Source of the DNA: Microbacterium phyllosphaerae
Lineage (GTDB): Bacteria; Actinomycetota; Actinomycetes; Actinomycetales; Microbacteriaceae
Assembly: GCF_017876435.1 (NCBI RefSeq)
Contig: NZ_JAGIOA010000001.1
Coordinates: forward strand, 1,984,001 to 2,048,000
Direction of reading: 5' to 3'
Length of the DNA: 64,000 bases
Of this stretch, positions 25,539 through 34,192 are shown piece by piece (within the stretch, counting starts at the first letter, position 1; each line of letters starts with the position of its first letter). The position numbers and the translations under genes are program-made. Below the pieces are notes generated by a model. The model was not told where the DNA came from, ran no database searches, and was given only the letters and a program-made list of their open reading frames with translations.

Positions 25539-26615
25539 ATGGCCTCCTGGGTGCTGCACGTCGACATGGATCAGTTCATCGCCGCGGTCGAGGTGCTGCG
25601 CCGGCCTGAGCTCGCCGGTCTCCCGGTGATCGTCGGCGGGCGCGGTGATCCCACGGAGCGAGCGGTGGTCTCGACCGCCTCCTACGAGGCGCGCGCGTTC
25701 GGCATCGGGTCGGGCATGCCGTTGAAGATCGCGGCGCGCAAGGCGCCCGAGGATGCCGTCTTCCTCCCCGTCGATCACGAGGCGTACGAAGCGGCCTCAG
25801 CCGAGGTCATGGCGGCACTGCGCGCCCTTCCGGATGTCGTGCTGGAGGTCATCGGCTGGGACGAGTGCTTCCTCGGGGTCGACACCGACGACCCGGAGAC
25901 TGTGGCCCGCTCGGCTCAGGCCGCGGTGCTCGACGCGACAGGGCTCCACTGCTCTGTCGGCGTCGGCGACAACAGAGTGCGTGCGAAGATCGCCACCGAG
26001 TTCGGCAAACCTCGGGGTGTGTTCCGCCTCACCGCCGAGAACTGGTTCGAGGTGATGGGCGACAGGCCGACGCGTGATCTCTGGGGAGTCGGGCCGAAGG
26101 TGCAGAAGAGGCTCGCCGCCCTCGGCATCCGTTCGGTGCGAGAGCTCGCGGATGCCGACGAGGAGCTGCTCGTCTCCGAGTTCGGTCCGCGGATGGGCGT
26201 CTGGTACCACGGACTCGGCTCGGGGCTCGGGCCGACCGCGGTCGATCCGACTCCGTGGGTGGCGCGCAGCCACAGCCGCGAGACGACGTTCCCGCAGAAC
26301 CTCACCACGGCGAGGCAGGTGGAGGCCGCGCTCGCGGAGCTCGCCGGTCACGCCTTCGACGACTGCGCGGCCGAGGGGCGACCGGTCGTGCGGGTGCATC
26401 TCAAGGTGCGGTACGCGCCCTTCGAGACGAAGACGTTCGGACGCAAGCTGGCGGCGCCGACCACGGAGCGCGGCGATGTGATCGATGCAGCCCTCGCCCT
26501 CGGATCCACGATCGATCAGCAGCGAGAGGTCAGGCTCCTCGGCGTGCGGGCCGAGATGACGATGCCCGAGAGCGATGAGTCCGTGGAGCGGACGCCGGTC
26601 AGAGGGCGAATCTGA
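25539..26615 (+). CDS. dinB: DNA polymerase IV (Y family, DinB-like)
   Basis: This translesion polymerase has 358 residues, the full palm-fingers-thumb-little-finger length. VDMDQFIAAVE supplies the first metal Asp (Asp9) and the steric-gate region has Phe13. GWDECFLG gives Asp108 and Glu109, where most DinB proteins have SIDEA. LWGVGPKVQKRLAALGI is the helix-hairpin-helix. There is no obvious beta-clamp motif at the extreme end (RTPVRGRI). A CACACT hexamer six bases before the ATG might be its promoter. No LexA box was recognised just upstream. Confidence 0.88.
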   Translation: MASWVLHVDMDQFIAAVEVLRRPELAGLPVIVGGRGDPTERAVVSTASYEARAFGIGSGMPLKIAARKAPEDAVFLPVDHEAYEAASAEVMAALRALPDVVLEVIGWDECFLGVDTDDPETVARSAQAAVLDATGLHCSVGVGDNRVRAKIATEFGKPRGVFRLTAENWFEVMGDRPTRDLWGVGPKVQKRLAALGIRSVRELADADEELLVSEFGPRMGVWYHGLGSGLGPTAVDPTPWVARSHSRETTFPQNLTTARQVEAALAELAGHAFDDCAAEGRPVVRVHLKVRYAPFETKTFGRKLAAPTTERGDVIDAALALGSTIDQQREVRLLGVRAEMTMPESDESVERTPVRGRI

Positions 26616-26636
26616 CTCGAGTTCTCAGCCGGATCA

Positions 26637-27035
26637 TCAGCGGATGACCGCAGCGATCGCGCTCACCTCGATCAGAGCGCCCGGCACGCCGAGCCCGGCG
26701 ACGAGAGCGGCGGTGACCAGGGGAGGCGCGCCCTCGCGCGCGAGCGTCGAGGCCACTGCGCCGTAGGCGGCGCGCAGATCGGCATCCTGATGGATGTGGA
26801 TGGTCCAGCTGACGACGTCGTCGAGGCCGGCGCCCGCGTGCTCGAGGGCGATGCGGGCGTTCTGGACGGCTCGGAGCGACTGCTCTGCGGCATCCGCCGA
26901 GACGAGTGCTCCGGTGTCATCGACGCCGTTCTGCCCGCCGACGAGGATCGTCGTCGCCCCGGGAGGGATGACGGCGACATGGCTGAAGGCCGGGCTCACG
27001 ACGAGTCCGGCCGGCTGTGCGAGTGTGATCTCCAT
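26637..27035 (-). CDS. RidA/YjgF/Rid-family protein
   Basis: The 132-residue protein has the YjgF fold, with VGGQNGVDDTG, a middle QNARIALEHAGAGLDDVV helix and an end GVPGALIEVSAIAAV. The Arg of true RidA deaminases (normally in the R-x-C/S-V/I-x-V segment near the end) is missing: here PGALIEVSA stands. So imine deaminase activity is not assured, and it may belong to the Rid5-7 type. It converges on dinB with 21 bases between the ends. Confidence 0.8.
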   Translation of the reverse strand: MEITLAQPAGLVVSPAFSHVAVIPPGATTILVGGQNGVDDTGALVSADAAEQSLRAVQNARIALEHAGAGLDDVVSWTIHIHQDADLRAAYGAVASTLAREGAPPLVTAALVAGLGVPGALIEVSAIAAVIR

Positions 27036-27087
27036 GCGCCCGAGTCTGCACCCGGGCTCGGACATCGGCACCTGCGGGTCGTGAGGA

Positions 27088-27120
27088 CTGTCGGGGCGGG
27101 CACGAGGCCCGCCCCGACAG
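27088..27120 (-). terminator. Hairpin downstream of the GH27 gene
   Basis: A perfect 14-bp stem (CTGTCGGGGCGGGC and complement) with a 5-base loop lies directly after the GH27 stop on the minus strand. It closes the GH36-GH27 unit. Confidence 0.75.
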
Positions 27121-27123
27121 CGC

Positions 27124-29724
27124 TCAGCCGACCTTCTTGACCGTGTACCGGAAGACGTCGGTGCGCAGCACGTCTCCCGAGGTCTTCACGATCTTGATCG
27201 TGTGCTCCTTGTCCTTCAGACCGGAGACCGTGAACAGTTCCTGGTTCGAGACGCGGGAGTCGCCGTGCGTGTCGACGCTCTTCACCTTCTTGCCGTCGAT
27301 GTACACGTCGACAGCACCCTGGTCGGGTCCCTTCGGTGCGACCCACGTGACGCCCGTTCCGCGGAACGTGAACGACACGGAGTCGCCGTCGGTCGCTGTC
27401 GCGTGCACGTCGTCGAGGTGGTCTCCGGTGAAGCCGAAGTCGAGCGTCGCGTCGCCGACCGGGAGCGCCGCCAGGTACGAGGACTTCAGGGTCACCGTCG
27501 TGCCCGACAGCGTGTAGTCGGCGTCACGCTCGAGCGGTTCGCCGTCGATACTGATCGACGCGAGCTCGCTCGGGTCGCGCAGCACGTCGACAGTGATGTC
27601 GGCGGGTGCGGCTCTGTTGAACGCTCCCGATGTCGTGCTCAGCTGGCTGTCGAGCGTGACGACCAGCTTGTCGAGCAGCATGAAGGATCCGGACTTCTTC
27701 ACCACGCGCAGCGTGTGGCTTCCGCTCGGCAGATCCGCGACGCCGTACACGACCTGCTGCGACAGGCGCCCGTCGGCGGCAGGCAACGACGTGTCGACGG
27801 TGTCGACGAGCTGCCCGTCGAGGTAGATCTCCACCTCGCCCTGCGACTCGTGCTTCTCGGTGACGTACTGGATGCCGGTTCCCTGGAACGTGTACTCGAA
27901 TGCCGCACCGTTGGTCTCGACGTAATGCACGTCGTCGCCGTGGTCGCCGAGGCCACGATTGTTGCTGTACCCCCACGACCCGCTGTAGCCGATCCGGGAG
28001 TCGTTGTCGTTCAGCGTCACCGTGAGGCCTGTGGCAGGAGGTGTGGGCGTTCCGCCACCGGGGGTGTCGGACACGGCGACCGTGAACGGCTGCGAGGTCG
28101 CGGGGACCTCGTTGCCGTCGTTGCGCACCCAGTCCCCGGCATACCCGACGCGAAGCGAGTCGTCGTTGACCGTGAGGACCGCCTTCTTCTCGGGGGTCAC
28201 CTTCAACAGACGCACGCCGTGGATCGGCACGCTCCCGGCGGTGAAGCCGTCGGCCTCGGTGCCGAGGTTCTTGCCGGCCCACAGGTCGCGTACCTTCGCG
28301 GATCCGTCGAGCCCGATGTCGGACCAGTCGACCGTGATGTCGGCATCCGCGCGCCCGAGGTTGTACAGGGCCACGGTGTAGGTCCCGTCGGGGTTCAGCG
28401 CGTACCAGACCTGCTGCTTCGTCGCTGTCGACACCGGGCGCGCGGGCACACCGGCCTGGTTCACGGCGATGACCTCGCGGTTCGTGATCAGCTCCAGACC
28501 GTACTTGTCGAGGTTCGTGAGGTCGTTGCCCAGGTACATCGGCGCCGCCGACGTCGCCCACAGCGTGGTCGCCGTGCGGCGCTCGTCACGGGTCAATCCG
28601 TCCATCTTCCCGTTGCCGACATTGAGCGAGTCGAGGTCGTTCCAGCCGGCGGGGCCGGCGTGGCGCCACCAGTCGGAGAGCCGCGGGAACAGGCGGGCGA
28701 CGTTCTCCCACGTGGTCAGCGCCTCGTCGCCGCAGTAGCACTCGACGTCCCAGTCGACGCGCCATCCGTCGGCATACTGCTTCCAGTAATCGGCGTAGTT
28801 GATGTCGACCGCCCAGGACAGCTCGAACCAGATGTCATTGCGCTTGAGCGCCTGCGACCACGCGGCGACCTCCTCCCGTGCGTCCATCGACAGGTCGCCG
28901 ATGCCGGAACCGGGGGTCACGCTGTCGAACTTGATGAAGTCGACTCCCCATTCGCCGAGCAGATCGGCGATCGAGTCGATGTACTTCGTCGTGCACGGGT
29001 TGTCGAAGTCGAGACGGTATCCGAAGCCCCAGTAGTCGCCCTGCTGCAGCGGCTGCTTGAGGAGGTTCTCGGTGGTGCAACCGGGGGCGTTGTAGATGGG
29101 AAGCGCCTTCTGCGCCGTCTCCAGGCTCATGCCGGGGATCAGGTAGAGGCCGACCTTCTGCCCGTTGTCGTGCACGTGGTCGATGACGGCGTCGAGGCCG
29201 TCAGGGAACAGGGTGGTGCTGGGGATCGGGCGGCCGTATTCGTCCTGGCCGCCGTTCCAGCCGGCGTCGATGTTGATGTACTCGTAGCCGAACTTCTGCA
29301 GCTTGTCGTGCATGGCGTCCGACTGCGCCATGATCTGGTCGGCTGTGATCCACTGCCCGCCCTCGTACACCTGCATGCTGTAGCTGCTCCAGCCCATGTA
29401 GGGCGCGGCGGACAGCTCCGAGATGCCGTCGTCGGGGGCAGCCGTGCGTCGAGCATCCTTCGCGGGCGGGGCCTCCTCCGGCGACGTCGATGCCGTCGGC
29501 GTGGGCTGCGGGGACGCGGTCTGGGCAGGGCTCGGCGTCTCGTCCGCGGCGGGAGGCGGTGTCGCCGCCTCGGTCGGGGATGCCTCCGGCGTGGGAGTGG
29601 TCGTGGGGTCCGGCGCCGCGGTGGCGGCCCAGCCCGCGCCCGGGGCGAGGGTCAGCGCGAGCGCGGTCGCGGCGAACGCCGCGGTGACCGTGGTCGCTCG
29701 CCTTCTCTGTCGATGGGTCTTCAT
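27124..29724 (-). CDS. Secreted multidomain GH27 alpha-galactosidase-type glycoside hydrolase
   Basis: The 866-residue protein has a signal peptide (about 1-33), a Pro/Thr/Glu/Ser linker (34-100) and a GH27 TIM barrel (105-420). FIKFDSV gives the nucleophile Asp267, and R322 with Asp326 (WRVDWDVE) fits the acid/base motif. A beta-sandwich end (430-512) follows. Then comes a module (566-690) with the GTGIQYVTEKHESQG pattern, an X2-type domain (699-766) and a second copy of the first module (768-866). Residues 515-535 look like the start of a third, truncated copy. There is no LPXTG anchor, so it should be free outside the cell. It starts 55 bases after GH36 in the same direction, with GAGAGGAAA before the ATG. 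Confidence 0.85.
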   Translation of the reverse strand: MKTHRQRRRATTVTAAFAATALALTLAPGAGWAATAAPDPTTTPTPEASPTEAATPPPAADETPSPAQTASPQPTPTASTSPEEAPPAKDARRTAAPDDGISELSAAPYMGWSSYSMQVYEGGQWITADQIMAQSDAMHDKLQKFGYEYINIDAGWNGGQDEYGRPIPSTTLFPDGLDAVIDHVHDNGQKVGLYLIPGMSLETAQKALPIYNAPGCTTENLLKQPLQQGDYWGFGYRLDFDNPCTTKYIDSIADLLGEWGVDFIKFDSVTPGSGIGDLSMDAREEVAAWSQALKRNDIWFELSWAVDINYADYWKQYADGWRVDWDVECYCGDEALTTWENVARLFPRLSDWWRHAGPAGWNDLDSLNVGNGKMDGLTRDERRTATTLWATSAAPMYLGNDLTNLDKYGLELITNREVIAVNQAGVPARPVSTATKQQVWYALNPDGTYTVALYNLGRADADITVDWSDIGLDGSAKVRDLWAGKNLGTEADGFTAGSVPIHGVRLLKVTPEKKAVLTVNDDSLRVGYAGDWVRNDGNEVPATSQPFTVAVSDTPGGGTPTPPATGLTVTLNDNDSRIGYSGSWGYSNNRGLGDHGDDVHYVETNGAAFEYTFQGTGIQYVTEKHESQGEVEIYLDGQLVDTVDTSLPAADGRLSQQVVYGVADLPSGSHTLRVVKKSGSFMLLDKLVVTLDSQLSTTSGAFNRAAPADITVDVLRDPSELASISIDGEPLERDADYTLSGTTVTLKSSYLAALPVGDATLDFGFTGDHLDDVHATATDGDSVSFTFRGTGVTWVAPKGPDQGAVDVYIDGKKVKSVDTHGDSRVSNQELFTVSGLKDKEHTIKIVKTSGDVLRTDVFRYTVKKVG

Positions 29725-29779
29725 GGGGTTTCCTCTCGTTCGACTGCTCTGTCGTGGGATGGGGAAGGGGAGCAGGGGG

Positions 29780-31987
29780 TCAGGTGTCGGAGCGCCGGAT
29801 CTCGATCAGCATCGCCTGCTGGGGGTTGAGGGTCGGCAGGGGCAGTCCCGCGCCGACCAGCACGCTCCCCGGAAGTTCGATCGAGCCGGTCACCGCATCC
29901 GCCACCCATGCCGGGTCGTTGCCCTGGTGGCGACTCGCGGCACCGAGGTCTTCACGGATCCTGACGCTGTACACCGCTTCGGCGTCGAGCCCGGGGAACC
30001 GCACGCGTCCGGACTGCCCGCCGGCGGAGGTCGCGAACCGGCTCCAGGTGAACAGTGCTTCGGAGCCGTCGTGCGCCACGACCCCGGCGAGTGCTGTCGC
30101 CTGGTCCGAGAGATCAGCATTGACGACCCGCCCGCTGTGCAGCAGTCCGCGGAACTCGCGGTACAGGCCGGCCCAGCGGGCGATCACGGCGAGCTCTGCG
30201 TCGTCGACCGCGGTGAGATCCTGCTCGATCCCGGCGTGCGCCGTCAGGGCGGCGATCAGACGGAACGACAGATCTGTCGTCCGGGCGGTCGTGTGCGACC
30301 GGGCGGCGCCCAGGTGCGAGCCGATCAGCTCCGGCGGAACGAGGCTGCGGGTCCAGCGTTCGATCTGGATCCGTTCGACGGGGTCGTTGCAGTCCGACGC
30401 CCACACGCGGTCGGTGCGATCGAGGATGCCCAGATCGATGCGGCCGCCGCCGCCCGAGCACGTCTCGATCTCGAGCGCCCGATGCCGCAGGCGGAGTTCG
30501 TCGAGCAGCCGGTACAGCGCCTGAGTCTGCCGGTGCACGCTCGGGCGGTCGCCATCCGTTTCCCGACTCACAGCCTCGAGGAGATCGCGATTGTGGTCCC
30601 ATTTCAGGTAGTCGATCGAATGCTCGCTGACGAGGGCGTCGATCCGTTCGAGCAGGTACTCGTAGGCCTCGGGGCGGGCGATGTCGAGGACGTGCTGTGA
30701 CCTCGATTCGGGGCCCAGCCCCTCGGCGGGGCCGAGGACCCAGTCGGGGTGCGCACGGGCGAGGTCGGAGTCGAGATTGATCATCTCGGGTTCGAACCAG
30801 AGGCCGAACTCCATTCCGTGGGCGCGCACGATGTCGACAAGGGGCGCGAGCCCCTGCGGCCACACGCCCTCGTCGACGTACCAGTCGCCGAGCCCGGCAT
30901 CCGCTTCACGGCGACCGCGGAACCAGCCGTCGTCCAGCACGATGCGCTCGACGCCCACCGCGGCGGCGCGCTCGACCAGCGCGGTGAGGCGTGCAAGGTC
31001 ATGATCGAAGTAGACGGCCTCCCACGTGTTGAGAACGAGGGGCCGAGGGGAGCGCGGGTGCGACGCCCGCGAGCGCAGCCGTCGGTGCAGCCGGTCGCTG
31101 ATCGCGTCGAGGCCGTGATCCGACCAGATGAAGAGTGCGGTCGGTGAGTCGTAGCGATCGCCGTCTTCGAGGATGATCTCGCCCGGGTGCAGTTCCTCTC
31201 CGGCGCCGATGATCGAGCTGAACGCGCCCGCACCTTCGGTGAGGCGCTCGGCGAGGTAGCGCTGCTCTCCACTCCACGCCAGGTGGACGGCCCAGACCTC
31301 GCCATGACCGAACCCGAATCCTGCGGTGCCTGCGGCGAGCAGGAACGGGGAGTCATGGCCGGGCTTGCCGCGGTGAGCCGCGCGCAGGTGGGTCCCGAAT
31401 CCGAACGGCGTCCGCTGCGGGGAGCGCTCGCGGCACCATTTGCCGGTGAAGTCGAGGATCTCCGTCGCGCGCTCCGGCAGCGGGATCAGTGCGAGCACGG
31501 AGTCCACCGTGTAGGCGGTCGAGCCGAGCCGGGGGCTGAGGCGCGCGTCTCGTACGACGGATGTGTCGACGGCCAGGACTCCGTGCTCGTCGAGGCGGTA
31601 GCGGAGAGTCGTGCGGAGTCCGGCGAGTGCGTCCTCGAACTCCAGCTCGATGCTGCCTCCGCCGCGCACACCGTCGATCTCGACGTCGTGACGGCTGAGG
31701 CGCGGCCGCGGCGTGGTGGCACGCCCCTGAGCGTGACCGGCCAGCGCGGGCGTACCCGACCACCCCTCGTACTCGGTGGGCAGCGCGGAGAAGGTGCGCG
31801 GCACATCGGGGGAGTTGTTCAGCTGCGCAGGGCCGGCGGTCAGCAGGAGCGCGGATGCCGTGGTCGGCGTGGATGCGCCGAGATCGGCGCCCCAGTGCAG
31901 GATGCGGGGGATCGGCTGACCGATCTCGAGGACGAAGGAGACGCCTGCGGCGCGGAGTGCGACAACGGTGTCGGCACGGGAAGTCAT
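29780..31987 (-). CDS. GH36 alpha-galactosidase
   Basis: The 735-residue enzyme removes terminal alpha-galactose from raffinose-type or other alpha-galactosides. Landmarks are the NTWEAVYFDHD and DDGWF stretches, YLKWDHNRDL (nucleophile Asp464), CSGGGGRIDLG, and WASDCND (acid/base Asp532). There is no signal peptide, so it acts inside the cell on imported sugar. The ATG at 31987 has GGAGG eleven bases upstream. An in-frame longer frame starts in the operator region and is not used. It is divergent from the importer operon, with two copies of the operator between. Confidence 0.92.
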   Translation of the reverse strand: MTSRADTVVALRAAGVSFVLEIGQPIPRILHWGADLGASTPTTASALLLTAGPAQLNNSPDVPRTFSALPTEYEGWSGTPALAGHAQGRATTPRPRLSRHDVEIDGVRGGGSIELEFEDALAGLRTTLRYRLDEHGVLAVDTSVVRDARLSPRLGSTAYTVDSVLALIPLPERATEILDFTGKWCRERSPQRTPFGFGTHLRAAHRGKPGHDSPFLLAAGTAGFGFGHGEVWAVHLAWSGEQRYLAERLTEGAGAFSSIIGAGEELHPGEIILEDGDRYDSPTALFIWSDHGLDAISDRLHRRLRSRASHPRSPRPLVLNTWEAVYFDHDLARLTALVERAAAVGVERIVLDDGWFRGRREADAGLGDWYVDEGVWPQGLAPLVDIVRAHGMEFGLWFEPEMINLDSDLARAHPDWVLGPAEGLGPESRSQHVLDIARPEAYEYLLERIDALVSEHSIDYLKWDHNRDLLEAVSRETDGDRPSVHRQTQALYRLLDELRLRHRALEIETCSGGGGRIDLGILDRTDRVWASDCNDPVERIQIERWTRSLVPPELIGSHLGAARSHTTARTTDLSFRLIAALTAHAGIEQDLTAVDDAELAVIARWAGLYREFRGLLHSGRVVNADLSDQATALAGVVAHDGSEALFTWSRFATSAGGQSGRVRFPGLDAEAVYSVRIREDLGAASRHQGNDPAWVADAVTGSIELPGSVLVGAGLPLPTLNPQQAMLIEIRRSDT

Positions 31988-32008
31988 GGGATGAAGACCC
32001 TCCGGATA

Positions 32009-32035
32009 GTTACTTGACAACGTCAATAAATCACG
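32009..32035. promoter_or_regulatory. Operator copy A, upstream of the GH36 gene
   Basis: This 27-bp element starts GTTACTTGACAACGTCAATA and ends AATCACG; it ends 21 bases before the GH36 ATG. TTGAC-N3-GTCAA forms a local palindrome. 21 of 27 positions match copy B read on the other strand. It overlaps a plausible GH36 -10 (TTTATT, 17 bases from TTGCAC on the minus strand), which suggests repression. Confidence 0.65.
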
Positions 32036-32106
32036 TTTGAGAGGGGTGTGCAAGCGCGGATCCGAAATCGGCTCTGAGAAATCGGTCGTTTACTTTTGGC
32101 TGAGGT

Positions 32107-32133
32107 CGTGATTTTATTACGACGTAAAGTAAC
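32107..32133. promoter_or_regulatory. Operator copy B, upstream of the importer operon
   Basis: On the minus strand it starts GTTACTTTACGTCGTAATAA and ends TCACG, so it is inverted relative to copy A. It ends 20 bases before the importer ATG at 32154. It overlaps a possible -10 TTTATT with TTTACT 18 bases upstream. The inner TTACG-N-CGTAA is palindromic. Confidence 0.65.
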
Positions 32134-32153
32134 CCTGCCCGAGGAGGGCGATC

Positions 32154-33143
32154 ATGAAGCTCAGTGCTGAGCAAGCACTCTCCGAGGAGGTCTCGACGTC
32201 GAGGCCCCCCGGCGCCACCGCGCGTCGTTCCACCGTCCGAACCCGACTCACGCGCAGCCTGCGCCGCTATTGGCAGCTGTACCTGCTTCTGCTGATCCCG
32301 GTGATCTGGTTCATCGTGTTCCGGTACGTGCCGATGGCGAACGCCATCATCGCGTTCAAGAACTACAACCCGATCGACGGGGTATGGGGGAGCCCCTGGG
32401 TCGGATTCGACAACTTCGCGAATCTGTTCCGCAACCCGGTCTTCCCCCGGCTCGTCGGCAACACCTTCATCCTCGCCGCCTACACCCTGATCGCGAGCTT
32501 CCCGCTGCCGATCATCCTCGCGCTCGCGCTGAACGAGGTGCGGCTGCGCTTCTTCACCCGCACCGTGCAGCTCGTGACCTACGCGCCGTACTTCATCTCG
32601 ACGGTCGTCGTCGTCTCCATGACGATCCTGCTGCTGTCGCCGCGCGTCGGTCTGCTCGGCCGGACGCTCAGCTTCTTCGGCGCCGGACAGGTCGACCTGC
32701 TGGCCGACGCGGACTTCTTCCGCCACATCTACGTCGCGACGGACATCTGGACGACGACCGGATACTCCGCCGTGATCTATCTCGCGGCCCTCGCCTCGGT
32801 CGACACCTCGCTCTACGAGGCCGCGAAGATCGACGGTGCCTCCCGGCTGCAGAAGATCTGGAACGTGGACATCCCCGCGCTGCTGCCGACCGCATCGATC
32901 ATCCTCATCCTCGGGGTCGGCAACATCATGGCGATCGGGTTCGAGAAGGCCTTCCTCCTGCAGAACGCTCTGAACCTCTCGACATCCGAGATCATCCCGA
33001 CGTACGTGTACAAGACGGGCATCCTCAACGCGAACTTCAGCCTCGGAGCGACCATCGGACTCTTCAACGCCGTGGTCAGCCTCGTGCTGCTGCTCGTGGT
33101 GAACACGGTGTCCAAGCGAGTGACGGGAAACGGACTGTGGTGA
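32154..33143 (+). CDS. Carbohydrate ABC transporter permease, LplB family
   Basis: The 329-residue protein has six membrane helices after a 40-residue Arg-rich cytoplasmic start. LLIPVIWFIVFRYVPMANAI and the coupling loop YEAAKIDGASRLQKIWNVDIPAL (EAA motif) match LplB/PulA-type permeases, which take up oligosaccharides from plant or host polysaccharides. GAGGAGGG lies before the ATG. It is the first gene of a three-gene importer operon (permease, permease, binding protein). Confidence 0.9.
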   Translation: MKLSAEQALSEEVSTSRPPGATARRSTVRTRLTRSLRRYWQLYLLLLIPVIWFIVFRYVPMANAIIAFKNYNPIDGVWGSPWVGFDNFANLFRNPVFPRLVGNTFILAAYTLIASFPLPIILALALNEVRLRFFTRTVQLVTYAPYFISTVVVVSMTILLLSPRVGLLGRTLSFFGAGQVDLLADADFFRHIYVATDIWTTTGYSAVIYLAALASVDTSLYEAAKIDGASRLQKIWNVDIPALLPTASIILILGVGNIMAIGFEKAFLLQNALNLSTSEIIPTYVYKTGILNANFSLGATIGLFNAVVSLVLLLVVNTVSKRVTGNGLW

Positions 33144-34117
33144 CCACGATCGATACCGAGGCCCTCCTCACCCAGGAGAGCGACGTCGCGAGGGGCAGGT
33201 CGCGTCGACCCAAGCGGGACCCGCTCCTGCGAGGTGTCAAGGTCAAAGAGACGAAGACCGACCGGGTCTTCATCGTCGCGGCCTACATCCTGCTCTCCGT
33301 CTTCCTGCTCGTGGTGCTGCTGCCGCTGCTCAACATCGTCGCCAGCTCGTTCTCGAGTCCGCAGGCCGTGTCGTCGGGGCGGGTGCTCTTCTGGCCGGTG
33401 GACTTCACCTTCCGCGGCTATGCCGAGGCTCTGGCCAACCCCGCGATCCTCCGCGGGTTCGGCAACTCGCTCTTCTACACGGTCGTCAGCACCCTCATCA
33501 GCGTGCTCGGCACGGTCGCGATCGCCTACCCCCTCTCACGGGCTCAGCTGTTCGGACGCAAGGTCATCACGGGTGGGGTCGTCTTCACGATGCTGTTCAG
33601 CGGCGGCGTCATCCCGATGTACCTCGTGGTGCAGTCGCTCGGGCTGCTCGACACCCGGTGGTCGATGCTGCTGCCCAACGCGATCGGCGTCTGGCAGGTG
33701 ATCATCGCGATCGTCTACTTCCGATCGTCCGTGCCCGACGAGGTGTACGAGGCGGCCCAGCTCGACGGCGCGTCTGAACTCCGCATCCTCTGGACGATCG
33801 TCGTGCCGCTCGCGAAGCCGCTGCTCGCGGTGATCGCCCTGATGTACGCGATCATGCAGTGGAACTCGTACTTCGACGCGCTGCTCTACCTGCGCAACGC
33901 CGACCTGCAACCGCTCCAGCTCGTGTTGCGAGGCCTGCTGATCCTGAACGACTCGGGCGGTGGCGGCGATGTCGCCGAGCAACTGCGGCGCCGCGAGCTG
34001 GCGGATCTGCTGCGCTACTCGACCGTCGTCATCGCCACGGTGCCGATGCTCGTCGCCTATCCCTTCGTCGCGAAGTACTTCAACAAGGGGATCATGGTCG
34101 GCGCCGTCAAGGGCTGA
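33140..34117 (+). CDS. Carbohydrate ABC transporter permease, YtcP family
   Basis: The 325-residue permease pairs with the LplB-type protein. The coupling loop is YEAAQLDGASELRILWTIVVPLA; QWNSYFDALLYLRNADLQPLQ and the end YFNKGIMVGAVKG are diagnostic for YtcP-like proteins. GTG at 33140 overlaps the stop of the first permease (GTGA), so the two are made together. No ATPase gene is nearby; this family usually borrows a shared MsmX/MsiK-type ATPase encoded elsewhere. Confidence 0.9.
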   Translation: MTTIDTEALLTQESDVARGRSRRPKRDPLLRGVKVKETKTDRVFIVAAYILLSVFLLVVLLPLLNIVASSFSSPQAVSSGRVLFWPVDFTFRGYAEALANPAILRGFGNSLFYTVVSTLISVLGTVAIAYPLSRAQLFGRKVITGGVVFTMLFSGGVIPMYLVVQSLGLLDTRWSMLLPNAIGVWQVIIAIVYFRSSVPDEVYEAAQLDGASELRILWTIVVPLAKPLLAVIALMYAIMQWNSYFDALLYLRNADLQPLQLVLRGLLILNDSGGGGDVAEQLRRRELADLLRYSTVVIATVPMLVAYPFVAKYFNKGIMVGAVKG

Positions 34118-34192
34118 TCCGCCTCCGAGACCCCACACGTCCACACCCATCCGCATCACTACCCCCCTCAACCGGTCAAAGGAGATTCCGGA

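Noticed and set aside
25084..25539. A LexA (SOS) box before DNA polymerase IV
   Set aside because: No CGAAC-N4-GTTCG-like sequence was found near the start.
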